64,000 bases of DNA from Didymodactylos carnosus. Taxonomy: Eukaryota > Rotifera > Eurotatoria > Philodinida > Philodinidae. The notes below the pieces were generated by a model. The model was not told the origin of the DNA. It saw nothing but the letters and a program-made list of their open reading frames with translations, and searched no databases. Of the stretch, positions 31,457-45,591 are shown one piece after another. Positions within the stretch are counted from its first letter, which is position 1. The number at the start of each line of letters is the position of its first letter. The stretch covers positions 1 through 64,000 of the forward strand of contig CAJNOQ010000014.1 of assembly GCA_905250885.1 (NCBI GenBank), written 5' to 3'. Made by a program: the position numbers and the translations under genes.

Positions 31457-34400
31457 TTAATTAGATTTAATTGGATTCAGAAAATCGGCCACAACTCCTT
31501 TTGATTCGAATAATTGTTTCACTTTTGAATTTTCATGTTGATTTTGTCCCCATTGTTGATACACAGCATCCGTTGAGCCTCGTTGAACAGCAGCTGTCGT
31601 AGTCGACGATGCGGACGCCGTTGAAGATGAGCTGGATGACGTTGAGGCATAATGATTAAAGTCAAAACGGCGACCGCGACGAGATCCATTTGCATATAAA
31701 TGAGTACCCATATGAACTTTTAAATTACCCTTGGTAGTAAATGCTCGACCACAAACCTGTAAATATTAATATTTAATTAAAAAATTTTCATAGCTGATTG
31801 CTCATTATTCAATATTTGATATAGATTGAAGTTATACTTACATGACATTTGAATGGTTTTTCTCCTGTATGAGTTCTCATATGAATCTGAAGTGCGGATG
31901 CAGATGAAAAATTTTTTGTACAAACATTGCATATATGTTGTAGAGATGATGCTCGTCTGCTAGTTGAATTATTCTGTTCACCGCTATCATTGGGTGGACT
32001 GGTTTCAGTTCCTCTTGACGATGATCGAGATCGTGATCTTTCAGATGAATGAGTTGTTGAGTCTGTTGGAGAGACGGGATTTGAGAGAGATGGTGGATTT
32101 CTAATGTCCAATGTTAACGATGAATTATCAGAATCAACCTGCATTTTATGATCATCGACGCCATTATTTAGAGTTTGACTATCACTCAGTTTATTCGTGT
32201 ATATACCTGCGAAAACAGAAAAGAATGAGTTATTCCTGCATATTTTATTTCTTGTTCAACATACTGTTGTTATTATTTGTGTCTGTCATTGTAATCTGAA
32301 GTTGTTGTTCATAAGCTGATGGATCTGCTCCTCCCATTGCGGCAAAAAAAGGAAAAGTTGCTGCATTTAACATGCCCAATTGTGATAGTGTCATTCGACT
32401 TGCTGCCGGATAAAAATTGGGTGGAAGTAAAGGAAATGGATTTGAATAATGTAATGGATTTGTTGTATATGCTGCAGCTGCAGCTGAAGCGATGGCTGCA
32501 ATCGAATTTGATAGTGTTGTTGCTGCTGTCACTGATGAAGGCAACGGCGTTGGTTGCGCATTGGAGGTTGATACTGTTGATGAGGCTTTTTGCAACGATG
32601 GTTCAATCACACTGGTTGGTTCGTCAGACTAAAAACACGAGAAAAAAATGATGTAAAATAACCGATATTTCGAATCTAAACTTACCGAATCATGAGATCT
32701 TGATGTTTGCGGTGATTTACTCAAGTCTTCAGCATCATTCATTTCGTCTGATCTGTCTTGTGCATTTTCAATTAATTTCATCGCGGCTTCAACTTTGGCC
32801 GGATTTGATTCATCTAAATATTTTTTACCCAATAAAAGAACTTTACAGATCAAGAGTTTACAACGAAACTTACTTAAATGGACTTTTAAATGTTGTTGTA
32901 ATTGAACATAATTTGGATATTGTTTTTGACATATGGGACATATTTCAGTGCTCGATTTTATTGCTGATGGTGGTATTGTGCCAGTCAATCGATGAACGTT
33001 CATATGTGTTTTCAAATTTCCTAAAAATTCAACATTTAAGACAATTGACATTACTAAAAGAAACGATCGAACCTTTTGTAGAAAATGCTCGTGCACATAT
33101 TTTACATCGAAATGGTCGTTCACCCTGAAATAGATTTAGAATGCAATATGTGTACAAAGAGTTCTTTTTCTTTTTATTATAAACTCACCGTATGTGTTCT
33201 ATAATGCATTTTTAATGCACTTTGACAACTTAAAATTCGTTTACAAACAACGCATTCATTTGGATCTGTTTTGGTTGTTGTGCGTTCTAATTGATCAATC
33301 ATATCTTTTAACTAGAAAGTAGAATATATTAAGATCGGTATCTCGTGGCGTCTAAAATGGTGAGCAAAAGTTTAGGACGCTGTATTTTCGACTTTTTTCC
33401 TCGAGTGGGATATCAAAAAAGATTCAAAACGTGGTTTAAGTAGCTGGAAAATTTTCTGATCAGAATAAAAACTTCATCAAAATTCCTGCAGATATTCTAG
33501 TCACTGTAAAACCAAGATTTTAGAAAACCCTATAAAATCAAGTCCAGGAATTCTAACGGAAACTTTTAGTAAACAGCTTAGTCGTGTAGAGCGAACATTT
33601 TTGAGTAAAACTAGATATTGTCAAGCTCTTCATGACGTTTTTTCAGCCACCTTTATTCAATTTACGAAAGGATCCTTTACGATAAAAAAAACGAGTGAAA
33701 ACGACCGAGATATTCTAAACTTTTGTTCACAACTTTAAAAGAGCAAATAAATTTGTGTCAATACTATATCGAGTGATATTTTTTCTTACCTTGGCCATAT
33801 TTGGATCTTCTGGTTCTCCTTCTCTAGATTCCATTTGAAATTGATCAAAATTAATTACTGAGTTATTTGATAAAGTTACTGTGGATGTTGATGGTATTGT
33901 AGTGGAAATATCATCTTCATCTTGATCCTCATCTTCTTCTTCATTCTCAACATGTACAGTGGATAAAATTGGATCAGTTTTTGAGGTGGATAGATTTAAT
34001 GGTGTCGATGATATATCATCATCTTGCTTCATTTCCACATTTTCTTTTATATTGTTGGGAGTGATCACTACTATTTGTTTTTTTGCATGTTTTCGTTCTG
34101 ATCTTAAACGATGACGTTCAAAATGAACTTTTAAATTTGCACGCGTAGTAAAACGATGATCACACAATGTACAAGGAAACGGCTTTTCACCTGAAACCAG
34201 AAAAAATATTCAGTTTAGTTTAAACAGACAAATTCGATAGTTTTGGTATTTCAGTGTTTAGGTTCTGATTTACTTAGATAGTTTATGATTTAAATTTAGA
34301 GATCTTAAATACTTGAAAAGAAATGCTTCGCATAAAATTGGTAGAACGCGTATTCGAAACAGTATCTTCGTTGATGAAGGACAGAACTTATTTCTGCGCT

Positions 34401-35168
34401 TGTAGCGACATCTTATCGTAAATGAAATGGTTTATAAAAGATAAAATTTGTAACTGAATATACCTCAATAAAAATATCCAGCTTCTTACCTGTATGCGAT
34501 CTGCAGTGAATTTTTAACTGACTAATACTTTGAAATCCCTTTCCACAGTATGTGCATGTACGACGGTATAAATTCGATGTGTGATCATTGGCTGCATATA
34601 AATTCTCTAGATAAAGAAAAACAAAATACATTATAGTTTATAGTAAAGATCTGATATCATTCATACCTTTTAAAAGTAAACTAGTTTTAAAATTTTGATC
34701 ATTCTCTGAATAATTTTCATTCTCATTTTCTTCATCAAAATTAGTTTCATTCTCAATTAAACTTTCTTTAGTTGTTTTACTGCCATTTAACTGTTGTTGT
34801 TGTTGATACGATTGTAGTTGCATTTGAAACTGTTTAATCATGATCATTTGTAAACGTTGTTGTTCTTGAATAGCTTGTAGAGCTAATTGTAATTGATCTA
34901 AGTCTGGAATAGTTTCGAATGGTTTTGGTGTGGATTCACTTTTTTCCGACATACATTCATCATACGCTTCATCATAGATATCATCATCTTCTAAATCTTT
35001 TTCCTCATCACATTTAGAATGAAGTTTTAAATTTTCATTTATGGATGATTCATCAACATTATTAATTATTGGATGTGTATTGTTGTTATGATTTAAGTTG
35101 AGAGATGGTAGTGATGTACCATTATTCTCGTTTTGATCGTTTGATACTTGATCATCATCATTCGACAT
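31457..35168 (-). CDS. sall: Spalt/SALL-family zinc-finger transcription factor
   Basis: Ten exons (high to low): 35168-34667, 34606-34490, 34190-33790, 33311-33189, 33124-33073, 33020-32874, 32813-32686, 32628-32265, 32206-31842, 31756-31457; 2499 nt, 832 residues, phases consistent. Acidic N-terminus, then a Gln-rich stretch like the SALL dimerisation region. Seven C2H2 fingers: 185-205 and 213-233 ([15 protein letters not shown]), 360-380 ([14 protein letters not shown] before [10 protein letters not shown]) and 388-408, 426-446, then 704-724 ([14 protein letters not shown]) and 732-752 ([15 protein letters not shown]) followed by SRRGRR. Finger pairs joined by TGEKPF-type linkers and these signatures are diagnostic of spalt. 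It is a nuclear DNA-binding regulator of development. The usual N-terminal MSRRKQ repression motif and C2HC finger were not found. A coding exon upstream is possible, since an acceptor lies one base before the ATG. Confidence 0.92.
33356..33742. repeat. Possible inverted-repeat element in the third spalt intron
   Basis: GTGAGCAAAAGTTTAG near the left end pairs with the reverse complement of CTAAACTTTTGTTCAC near the right end (about 33717-33741). The intron (33312-33789, 478 bp) is the longest in the gene. The arms are short and the interior diverges, so the call is tentative. Confidence 0.4.
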
Positions 35169-35169
35169 T

Positions 35170-35171
35170 CT
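35170..35171 (-). promoter_or_regulatory. Splice-acceptor motif one base before the spalt ATG
   Basis: GTTTCTATTCTAG precedes A-ATG. Either an upstream exon is spliced in here or this is a trans-splice site. Confidence 0.5.
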
Positions 35172-36089
35172 AGAATAGAAACCTAATCGTTTAAAAACAA
35201 TAGTCTAAGGTGTTAACACAATGATACAAATCAGATATGAAAGGAGAAGAGTTCTCGCCTAGTCTTGATTCGAAATTGTATAATGTAGAAGAAAGAAAAA
35301 AAATGTTACAATTTGATTCTAGTGTTATGAGCATGTTCAAAACTGCAACCTGATTCGTCTCTACAAATTATCTCTTTTATTTGAAAAACTTTTAGACTAT
35401 AATATGTTAGTCTTATTTTTTATAAGCAGTCAAAACTGACGTACTAAGTAAATGACGAAATAAAGATTGACATATCGATAGTACAAGAATTTATTATCCA
35501 AATGGTATATAATACATGTATATTTCATTGTTCGATTTATTTTAGAATCTATCGAAACCTTTTATTTATCAATTAATAGAATAAATGTTTTATAAGAGAT
35601 AAGTTCACAAATCATACTAATTAATGATATTATATGCTTATTACGTGGGTTAATATATTAAACTTTTCTCATATTTTGTCACAGTAAAAGAGAGAAATTC
35701 GTTATAGTCTTCACAATATTTTATATTCATTTCTATGATATAAATAAGCATAATCGACAACAATACAGAAACTTGAGTACATACCTTGTGTATCCGATGA
35801 AAATGTTTATTTGTCTGTATAATAATATCTCACATTGAATTAATAAAATACAAAAAAGAAAAGACTATTACTACGTTATTTTTTTTTTATCTTTTTAAAA
35901 TATGAATAAAAAGTAGCTAGCAAACAAGTAACTATACTGTCTTTCTCCTTTATTCGTCTTATTACACGGTTCTAACACGCACACCACACACGGTCAAATA
36001 AAATGAAAAATGAAAAAAAAAAAAAATGAAAAAAATGAAATAAAGTATATATAGTAGGAGAGATATGTTTCTTGTTCTTAGTTATAGAG

Positions 36090-36090
36090 T

Positions 36091-36117
<27 letters not shown>
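36090..36117. repeat. (TA)n microsatellite
   Basis: About 14 TA units. Confidence 0.9.
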
Positions 36118-36123
<6 letters not shown>

Positions 36124-36253
36124 CTATAAAATAAAGCCAAACAATCGTTTTTGTTTCAAATAAAAAAAACTTGCAAACTCCGAAGTTTGTTTTCGATTAA
36201 AATATTTCTCTCTAGAAAGAAATGTGTTGTAATAAATCGTATAGTTACAGTAG

Positions 36254-36277
36254 GAGAGAGAGAGAGAGAGAGAGAGA
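36254..36277. repeat. (GA)n microsatellite
   Basis: About 12 units running into a GAAA-rich tract. Confidence 0.9.
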
Positions 36278-37295
36278 AAGAAAGAAGAAAAAAAAGAAAA
36301 AAAATTAATCAACATATAAAATAGATAATATGCATTCTAATATGATTTTATTCTACAAATATATAGTATAATATATTATTTCGATATATATGTTCTAAAA
36401 AAAACATACAATAGGGACAAAAAAAGAATAAAGAAAAAGAAAAAGACGATAAAGAAAGTTGTAAATTGAAATAAATCTGGAAACATATAGCTATAGAAAA
36501 TGTTACCCATATATAATCGAGAAAAGAAGAGAAGAAAAAATTATCAGTTATTGTTTTAATAATAAATAATTCTAAGAAGAAAAACAAAATCTTAGCTAAT
36601 TGAATAGGACATCAATATCGAGTTTTTTTTTCTGAGAAAAAAAATATGAAAAGATAAAAGAAAGATTAGATAATTAAAATTATACTTTTGAATTTATTGA
36701 AAAATTTGAATAGAAAATTTATAATCTCAAAATTGAACTAACCATTGATACTCTTCAGCATCATGTTTTTCATCTCATTATGCATTAATTTATTAGTCTA
36801 ATGTCATTTATAAAAAAAATATTTGCATGTATTTGAAATTAAATTTTAACCATCGTTCTGTTGTCTATTGTTGGTTTTTTCTCCATTTTTAACTCTTTTT
36901 AAAAAAATGGGGTATTTTTTATCGGTATTCATTTTTTTTACAAATAAAAAAAAATATATGATTATTTCTGATTATTGAACATGCTACTTTGTATATAGAA
37001 GAGCGAATTACTAATAGTTTGAGGGTTATGATAGAGAGAGACAACGAAACGGAAAATGAAGACATCAATTGATCATTGATCAACAATATAATATGCTTTT
37101 TTCTTCTTTTTCTATTAACATTTTTTTTTTTTTTTTCTATGATCATCATCATCATTTTATTATATTGAAACGACCCCTGCATTTATATTTTTTTTATATC
37201 TTTATATACATTATTAATGGCAAATAATATATATATAAAATAAAAATAAAATAAAAGATATTTATATAGACTTATTAAAACATTTGGTAAAAATA

Positions 37296-37317
37296 AAAAA
37301 AAAAAAAAAAAAAAAAA
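37296..37317. repeat. Poly(A) tract
   Basis: More than 20 consecutive A. The flanks show no retroelement body, so it is not a clear retroposon tail. Confidence 0.85.
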
Positions 37318-37863
37318 CAGGGAGAGGAAGAATAAAATATATATAAGGTGATCATAGCGGATAAGAACTTATATTTATGAAAAGCAAATATATTGTTTAA
37401 ATGGTGTTATTGACTCAGACAGTGAAAGATAAAGACATTTTTTTATTATTACTGTTATTAATATTCAACTATTGGGGCTGACACATCGATATTCTTCTAT
37501 TAGTAGGATTTTACACGATAATAGAGAAAGAAAAAAAAAATGACAGTATTACAATGAATTAGAAAAGATTTATAATATAGAAATAGTAGTTAGTTGTAAT
37601 GCATTGATTAAATATTATTTTTTCTAACATCAACAAGAAAATTATTTAAAGAAAAAAACGAAATAATAATAAGACGGATACTTCGACAGATGTTAAGCCA
37701 AGCTTAGGATTTTAGTTAAAATGATATAACCAGAAATATCTAAAAATTCATTTCTTTCTTTTATTTTATATTAAATATGAGAAAATTTCCACTTATGTTT
37801 TGTGTACAACAGTACTTATCGATAGACTATTCTTATAGCCTATTTTTCCTAATAATAATGTAT

Positions 37864-37883
37864 GAGAGAGAGAGAGAGAGAGA
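37864..37883. repeat. (GA)n microsatellite
   Basis: About ten units. Confidence 0.85.
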
Positions 37884-40691
37884 ATAAGGAAAGTGATGAT
37901 GTGTAATAGACACTAAAGAGGTAGATGATACGTTTAGTTTTATAAATAAAACTCTATCTTTCTAATATCTATTATTAGTGTGCCATCTGAACAATGTCAA
38001 ACTAAAATATCTTTTTTCGTCTGTTTTTTAAACATATTATTCTCAATGTATTTATTATACGAGATTATTAAAAAATGATGGTGAAATATTGACAATATAT
38101 TAATAAAAAATACAATGTTTTATGAGACGTTAAGCATGTAATAATTATATTTCTTTTCTCTATATTTTCAATATTTGTCTATAATGAGACTAATAATAAT
38201 CTGTTTGAGAGATGATGAAAAAGGAAAAAATACTTTTCTAGATAGAGAGAGACAGAAAAAAATCCGTTTGTTTTTCAAGCTTTCTTATATTAACTAGAAC
38301 TACATATATATATTTTTTTTGTTGTTGTTGTTCTTGTTTTTCAACAATGGTAAAAGACTAACCCCAGATTATCACTCTACTTTGATGATTGTTCAAAAAA
38401 ACAACAACAAGTATAAGACATTCTCATTAGGCAAATAGAAGTTCTAAACAATATTAAATTACAATAGAATCATGATCAGATAGAGAAGTCAACAATGACA
38501 GATCTATCAATGTCAGAATGTATAAGACATCATACCTTCATATTGTTAAACTAGTCGAAAATAGTAAAAATATTGAATAATTTAATACCTGAGATAAATT
38601 AATTTTCCTCTTCTTCAATAATTTTGTTGTTGTTGTTTTTTTTGCTACAAGAAATATCGATCCATATAGAGAGACTTATTGTTCAATTATTTTATTTTAT
38701 AACAAATATTGATTAGTAACTTACCTTTAACTAGTACTTTTTTTTATAATCTAAACTTTGTCTTTAGATCGTTTTTGATGTTATTATATGATGTTTCTCT
38801 TCTTCTCTTCTTTTTAACAAATGTTGTATAGTTATGTAAAATTGCAACATTTATTATTATTCTCGATTTATTTTAAGCTTAAAACTGACTGACTACATTT
38901 TCATAATAAGGTTGATGATCATGGATTTTAATTTTTGTTTTTTATTCATTTACACAAAAGATGAACAAACAAACCACCTTTGTGTTAGAACTAGTAATAT
39001 GTTCTCATCATTAGAGATATTTTATACATGTTAAGTAACTTCAACTATGTAATGGATAAGCTCTATCGTTTAAAAAGAGGATTGAATGAATGAATGAATG
39101 AAATAAAATGAGAGGAAGTAGTAGAATACAGTTGAAAGATTAACATACTATGAATTGTTTTCATTTTTATTATTTTATATATATATATGAACATTGACAC
39201 CCTCGTCGTTTTTTTAAAATGCACGAATAACAACATATCATTTTTGGTGAATAAAAATAGAATATATTGTTTCATTATAATTTGAACAAAAATTACAATT
39301 TTTTAAAATGAACGCATTTAAATTCATTTTCAAGGTTTCTGTTGTTTTTTTTTCGTTCAATAAACATTATTCATCAATAAAAATCAGAAAAAAACAACAA
39401 CAATTAAAAACAATGATAAAACTGTTCAAGTTTACTTTTTGAAAATAAATCATTACATCGACTCTATGAAGAAAATTATTCTATGGTCTAATTGAAATAA
39501 AGAACAAAATTCATTATCCTTTTTATTATGACAACATGCTTTATAAAGGTAGTAGATGATCTGAATTATTTTATTGTGAAATTTTTTAACGATCACATTT
39601 CAAACTTAAATGAATGTGTACGTTTACAGCACACGATGATGTATTGCCCACTGACATCTTTTCCCTGATAGTCGTCAAATTTGTCATTTTTTTTATCCAA
39701 AAACAAAAATAAGTAAAATACTATGATGAAATTCATTCTCTAGAAGACGAACGCGTCAATAAAAAGAAAATTAGGCCTATAATCGAGTTGCTAGTGATTT
39801 GTCAAACGACATCTTGAAGTTATATCGAGTTCTTTTTCACATCATTGTTTATGAAATACTAATTCACACTATCCAACGACTATGGGTTTTTTTATGCTCA
39901 TCAAGGTATGTAGTTTTAATACATATGCATCATATTCTAGACGAAAAGAGAGTTTCAATTGTACACTATTCTTATATAACGACGTAAATTGGAATTCTGA
40001 TCCCCATTTTTATACACAAAATCCTTTGTCATTTTTCATGATTTTTTTGATGATTTTTTCTGACTTTTATCTAATATTTTAAAAAATTTTAAATGAATAA
40101 ATAATCAATAAAAGATCTTCATTTCAAATAATGTGTCATGTTGCAATACATTCAATATTTTTAAGCATACACACTTAATTGTATAATTTCTACTCTCACG
40201 TTTAAATACCACAAGGATTTCAACAGTAATTAGAAAAGATCATCTTTTTCCACATTCAATTTTCAAATCCTAATATAACGTACTGAATCTCTACAAAAAT
40301 TATGTACCAATAATATATAAATATATGATAAAATGAAACTAAATATGGTGGCCAAATAATTTTTCAAGATTCATTCGTGTCATATGAAAAATTAGATTAA
40401 TTAGATTCTTATCGAAATTTAAATAAGAATTTGTCGAATGAAAAAAAAAAATTATTTTCCAAAATCGAAATTAATAGAACAGAAATTTTTATTGACCAAG
40501 ATCTTTTCTTATTTTGTCCTTTCCAAAAAAAACAAAACAAGAACAACAAATCAAGCATTGAAATTACATTGTACTTTTCGTCTAATCTCTTAATAATTAA
40601 TATTGATTTCGTTTTAGAATTTTTCTCTTTCTCCTTCGTCCCACATTTCTCCGTCTCCCTCCTCAACATGAAATATTATTTAGATTCTGAA

Positions 40692-40693
<2 letters not shown>

Positions 40694-40723
<30 letters not shown>
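40694..40723. repeat. (TC)n microsatellite
   Basis: About 15 units. Confidence 0.9.
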
Positions 40724-40726
<3 letters not shown>

Positions 40727-42209
40727 TCATTATCTCTATATTTTGACACAATTCTCTTCAAACAATCATTAAAATTTTCTCTTCTCTCATTCTATGCAGA
40801 TATCAATATCATATACATACATATATAGTTGCCTCTATAAAGAAAGAAAATAATGATAACAAAACACCTACACCTTCATGTTATGCGATGATAAAATTAA
40901 AACTAGTGTTATTTTTTTTTTATAATGAATAATAGCAAAATGTTTTCAAATTTATTTTCATCCAGACGTCTGTTAAGCATAGTGAGAATGAACAAACATT
41001 AGTTTTCCCATTTTTAACATTCACCACGATTAGAACGAAAAAAAAAAAAAAAAACTGAACATGTTCTGTGAAAGAGAGAGCAAAAGAAGAAGAAGAAATA
41101 AAAACTGAACAAAATATGATTGAATTTATGAATATCAAATTCGAGAAAGAAAAAAAAAAGAGTGAGAGTTAGAGAAAATTGACAAATTAAAAAAAACTTG
41201 AATGAAATGTATAATTGAAGAATTAAACTGAAAAATAAACGAAAAAAACAAAACGTTTTTTCATACAGGTGAATATGTGTGTATTTGACACATATTTCTA
41301 TATGATCTAATTATTAGTTTATCATCAATCTCTTCTATATATATGGTTAGCTGAAGGACACAATATGTTTAATGATATCTCTTTACATGTTCATAGTTAA
41401 TGAGACATATGTACGATACTTTTGAAGACATGAGAATATATATTTCTGTTCTTCTTTCTGCATGTTGAAGGTTCTTTCTTTTTTTTTTTTTTTGTTTTTG
41501 CAGATATATGTATATCTTTCTATAGTCTATCCACTCGTATAGAGTAGAGAAAGTCAATAGACAAGCCAAAAAACAATAATACAGGTCACATAGACAGATT
41601 ATTAATGAGATTGAACGTATAGTAGAGTATTAAAGTAACAACATAAAAAAAAAGAAGTACAAAAACGCATCGTTGATGAAAAACTGGACTTCATCATATT
41701 TTTAGTAGATAAATCTCGTTTGAAGAAGATCGCACATCTAATATGTAATGAATCGAGACAATGAATATTTGCATATGTATGAAAACAAAAGTAATATTTA
41801 TTTTTTCTTGTATAGAAACGTGCTTAACTCATTGAAAACAATGTCTTGTCTTTTTCATTTTAATAATTTATCTCTATGCGTACACACCTTCTATAACCTT
41901 TTGTCGATAAAATAATTTTTTTTTTTTTTTATCAACTGAACAAAGAAAATAGAGAAACTATCATTTATAATGAATGACAGACGTCTTCGACAACAAATTA
42001 TATCCTAATTATTTCAAGGATAATAAAAAAAGAGAAGAAAACGTGTACTCTCATAGTTTATTTAACCGATAAAAATATTGTTCATCATGGACTCCCTATG
42101 AAGAAGAAACAAATTTAGTTTTTTCATATGTTAGAATAGTGAATTATTTTATCCTCTAGAATAACTTATTCAAATTTTCTCGAAAATTCTAAATTCATTT
42201 CTACTCTAT

Positions 42210-42232
42210 ACACACACACACACACACACACA
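42210..42232. repeat. (CA)n microsatellite
   Basis: About 11 units. Confidence 0.9.
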
Positions 42233-42826
42233 TAATTATATAATTTTGAAGAGAAAAACAAAAATGAATTTTTTGTGCTTAAAAAATTACAGAGATTATT
42301 TGAAAATGTTAATAAAGATTTAAGTATCATTATAAATAAGAATTATGAATTGTCATATATTTGTCATATTTTTATATGTTCTATTACAAATTTATAATTT
42401 AAAAAAGTTAAAAAAAAGACATCTTCATGCAATTTATCGTACATACCTTAAAGTTTGTTGGAATTTTGTTTTTTTTGTCTAGGATATTTATAAAGAGAGA
42501 GAGCAAGCACAAACTGTGGTCTAAGCTCGTATTTTTTTATTTTTTTTATTATCCTAATCAAACGTGTGTGTATGTGCTTCTACATGCACTATGGGTATGA
42601 TTGTACAAGAAAAATATTTTTTATTATTCCCGATGACCAACGTATAATTTTTCTTCTTCTTCTTTATACATATTAAGTCTTCTCCTCGCTCTCTATATCA
42701 TCTCATAGTTTGTTCAATTCTAATCTTTAGTACACACATACAAACACATATATACAGAATTTCTTTTCTCCTTCTCTATTTTTGTTCAAAATATGATGAT
42801 GATTATAATAAATAATAATATGCAGA

Positions 42827-42862
42827 TCTCTCTCTCTCTCTCTCTTGCTCTCTCTTTCTCTC
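42827..42862. repeat. (TC)n microsatellite
   Basis: Interrupted CT repeat of about 18 units. Confidence 0.85.
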
Positions 42863-43347
42863 TAATATGCAGCTCTAATACTAGTTGCTTGGCAATAATG
42901 ATGGAAGAAAAGTAGAAGAAAAAAAATTTTTTTGTCTCTTCCGGCTGGTTCACTTCGGTCATCATCATCATCATGGCATGTGCGTATTTTCTTTTTTTTT
43001 ATTATATTTAATGTTCAATATTTTTTTGACAGAACAGATGTCTTAATTTTCAATTCATAGAAAAAAATTTTATTTTTTTTATTTTTAATATATACATATA
43101 TATCGAGACATGTTCAAAAGTTGTACATAGAGAGTAAGAGAACGGGAGTTGAAGATAGACATACTATGTACACAAAACAAAACAAAAAATCGAAGGAAAA
43201 AAAATTTTTCGATTAAATATAGAATATGAATGAATATAATATACATAAATCTCAATCTATCTCAATCTGTAGTATGGAGTAGGAGAGTATAATTATGCAT
43301 ATGTGGAATAGAGAGAAAGATGGGAACGGTATATTTACATTTAGGTT

Positions 43348-43370
43348 CTTTTTTTTTTTTTTTTTTTTTT
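43348..43370. repeat. Poly(T) tract
   Basis: More than 20 consecutive T. Confidence 0.85.
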
Positions 43371-43593
43371 CTATTTAATGTTTACCAATGGCCTTTAAAA
43401 AAACAATGAATATAGAAGATTAATTATTTTTTGTTTGAAAGGTAGATGATAGAGTTGTCAATTGGGAATAGAGAAGTTCAAATCATCGTTCACTGATATT
43501 TTATTTTATATAAAAAAAATTATTTTATAAAATAACAAATTAATTGTCAAAACAGTATTCGATTAGAGTTTTATGAAATATCAATGTGATAGT

Positions 43594-43819
43594 TGATGAG
43601 TAGTGTTTTTAATAATATGATAGGATGGACAAGTGATTTTGCTACTGTAGGTCTTTTTCCCATGAAAAACTAAAATCTACCGTAATTACTACGATTTTTC
43701 TAAATATAATTTTGATTGAATTACAAATTCAAACTGTTTAAAAGTTCTACTATGACATTGATTCCACAGTGAATAAATCTATGATGACAAAAAGTTCTAT
43801 TAAAAACACTATTGATGAA
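43594..43819. repeat. Possible small MITE-like inverted repeat
   Basis: TAGTGTTTTTAATA at about 43601-43614 pairs with the reverse complement TATTAAAAACACTA at about 43799-43812. The arms are about 21 bp with few mismatches, spanning about 226 bp. No target duplication was established. Confidence 0.4.
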
Positions 43820-45585
43820 TAATTTTTCCTAATGTTTAGTTATATGTTAGCTAAAATCAAAACAGAAATTTGTTCAGTTTTGATCAACGATGAAAAAAAA
43901 GTATGATAACTTTGCGTAATATAACTTTCTCCGATGGTATGGAGACTTGTGTATTGTTACTTTATTCTATGATCGTCTCTGAAGAAGTTTTTTAACGTTA
44001 TATTATATTGCTACTAAAGGCATTATTCGCTCAAATGTCAGAGGAAACTCACTTCGCTCCGAATCACAGAATAAATGAAGGGGTTGGCTTCATGGTGGAT
44101 TTATCAGTTAGTCCCAGATTATTTCATGGATGAATATCCTAATATGAAATGAAAAGTCTTTCTTAAAAATGTTGGTAGACTTCTTCGATCTTTATGACAA
44201 ACAAGAAGTTAATGAAATCTTCATATTATTCAAAATGACGTCTTCTATCCGAATATAACGCTTAGTTCTATTCAAAAATTCTTCGAAGTCAAACAACTTT
44301 TTATCATACAACGAGTCATCAATCTGACATACTACATGAAAAAATGAAACAGTTAATTTATGTTAGTTTTATTCTCTAAGAGTGCTACATAAAAGCATTA
44401 GCGGAGATCCTCCCACTTTCCGTAGGAGCAAACTCAATCGCGCATTTTTAGATAGATACGACAATATAGACGTTAACATAGGCAGTGTAACACAAGTGTT
44501 TCTGCACAATTACAAATGAGATCTGCGTTTCAATGTTTTGATCGATAGAAAAATCAATATTGCCAATACTAAATGAATATATAAAAAAATAAGTATACAA
44601 ACGGTCTTCATAAAGTTAACTGATTCATCAAAAGACTGTCTTTTAGAAATGATTGTTTTTGAATTAAAATGACTCTCTACATCTGAAAACAGTATTCTCA
44701 TAAGAAAAAATTTTATTCTAAAAACTTTTAATAAAGAAATGTACGATGGGAGCTCATATGAGATTTTTTGATTGGGAAAAAATATCTCAAAAAATATTTG
44801 AGAACTACATCATTCGATGTAGTTTTGCGTATATAATAGCATTCAGAATATAATAGTTGTTTTCGTTAAAAATATGTACCTTAGATGAAAACAATGGAAT
44901 ATTCCATCATATTATATTGAAAACAATGGAAAAATCATCAAGGATTCTAGAAAATTCACTGTGAGTCCAAGAAAGATTTGTGATAAGTTCAAAGATGGAA
45001 TAGATATAGAAAATTATTTATATTAATTTTAAGTAGAAGAATATTAAACTCATTATATTGAAGAGATTCATTTTCGGAACCATTGTTAGCATGGGAAACA
45101 GATTTTTTGTTCTTTATCACATTAGAATGACAGTCAATTAATTTTTTTGTCACAAATGTAGACTGTCTTGTTTGACTGCCAACTGAAATACAAAAAATTC
45201 TATTTAAAGAGAAAGGTAGCTCTAAGTTTTCATTTTATTGTCATATAGAAAAGAAAGTAGAAAAAAATTATTTTTATTTCTGTTTTATTGTTTGATTAAT
45301 TGATGATATTGTCGTTTTTGTCTACCCAAACTATATTTTTATAAATTGTTATCATCATAGATAAACGAAAATGACAGAAAAAAAAATTGTTTTATCACAA
45401 TAGAGAAGACATATTGTTTTAAAGAGAATATATAAAGACTGTACGTACAAAAAGCGAGACAAGAATAATGACAAGTAGCAATAAAATCAGATTAAAAAAA
45501 CCACATCGAAAATCCCTGTGTTCTACACAAAACCCTGTAACTATTAAAATATTAAATGTAGAAAATAAACATTTAAAAAAGAATG

Positions 45586-45591
45586 TTTATT
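45586..45591 (-). terminator. Poly(A) signal overlapping the AMPK beta stop
   Basis: AATAAA on the minus strand begins with the last base of the TAA stop codon. Use of this signal would give a 3' UTR of only about 15-30 nt. Confidence 0.4.

Larger units (their letters stand above)
35169..45585. other. About 10-kb gene-free region upstream of spalt
   Basis: Non-coding and very AT-rich, with many microsatellites and homopolymers. Donor-like sites on the minus strand (ACACAAG then GTATGT at 35785; AAAG then GTAAGT near 38725; TAAG then GTATGT near 42448) could belong to non-coding 5' exons of spalt. ORFs here are short and low-complexity. A developmental gene of this type could keep enhancers here, but I see no motif that proves it. 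Confidence 0.45.
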
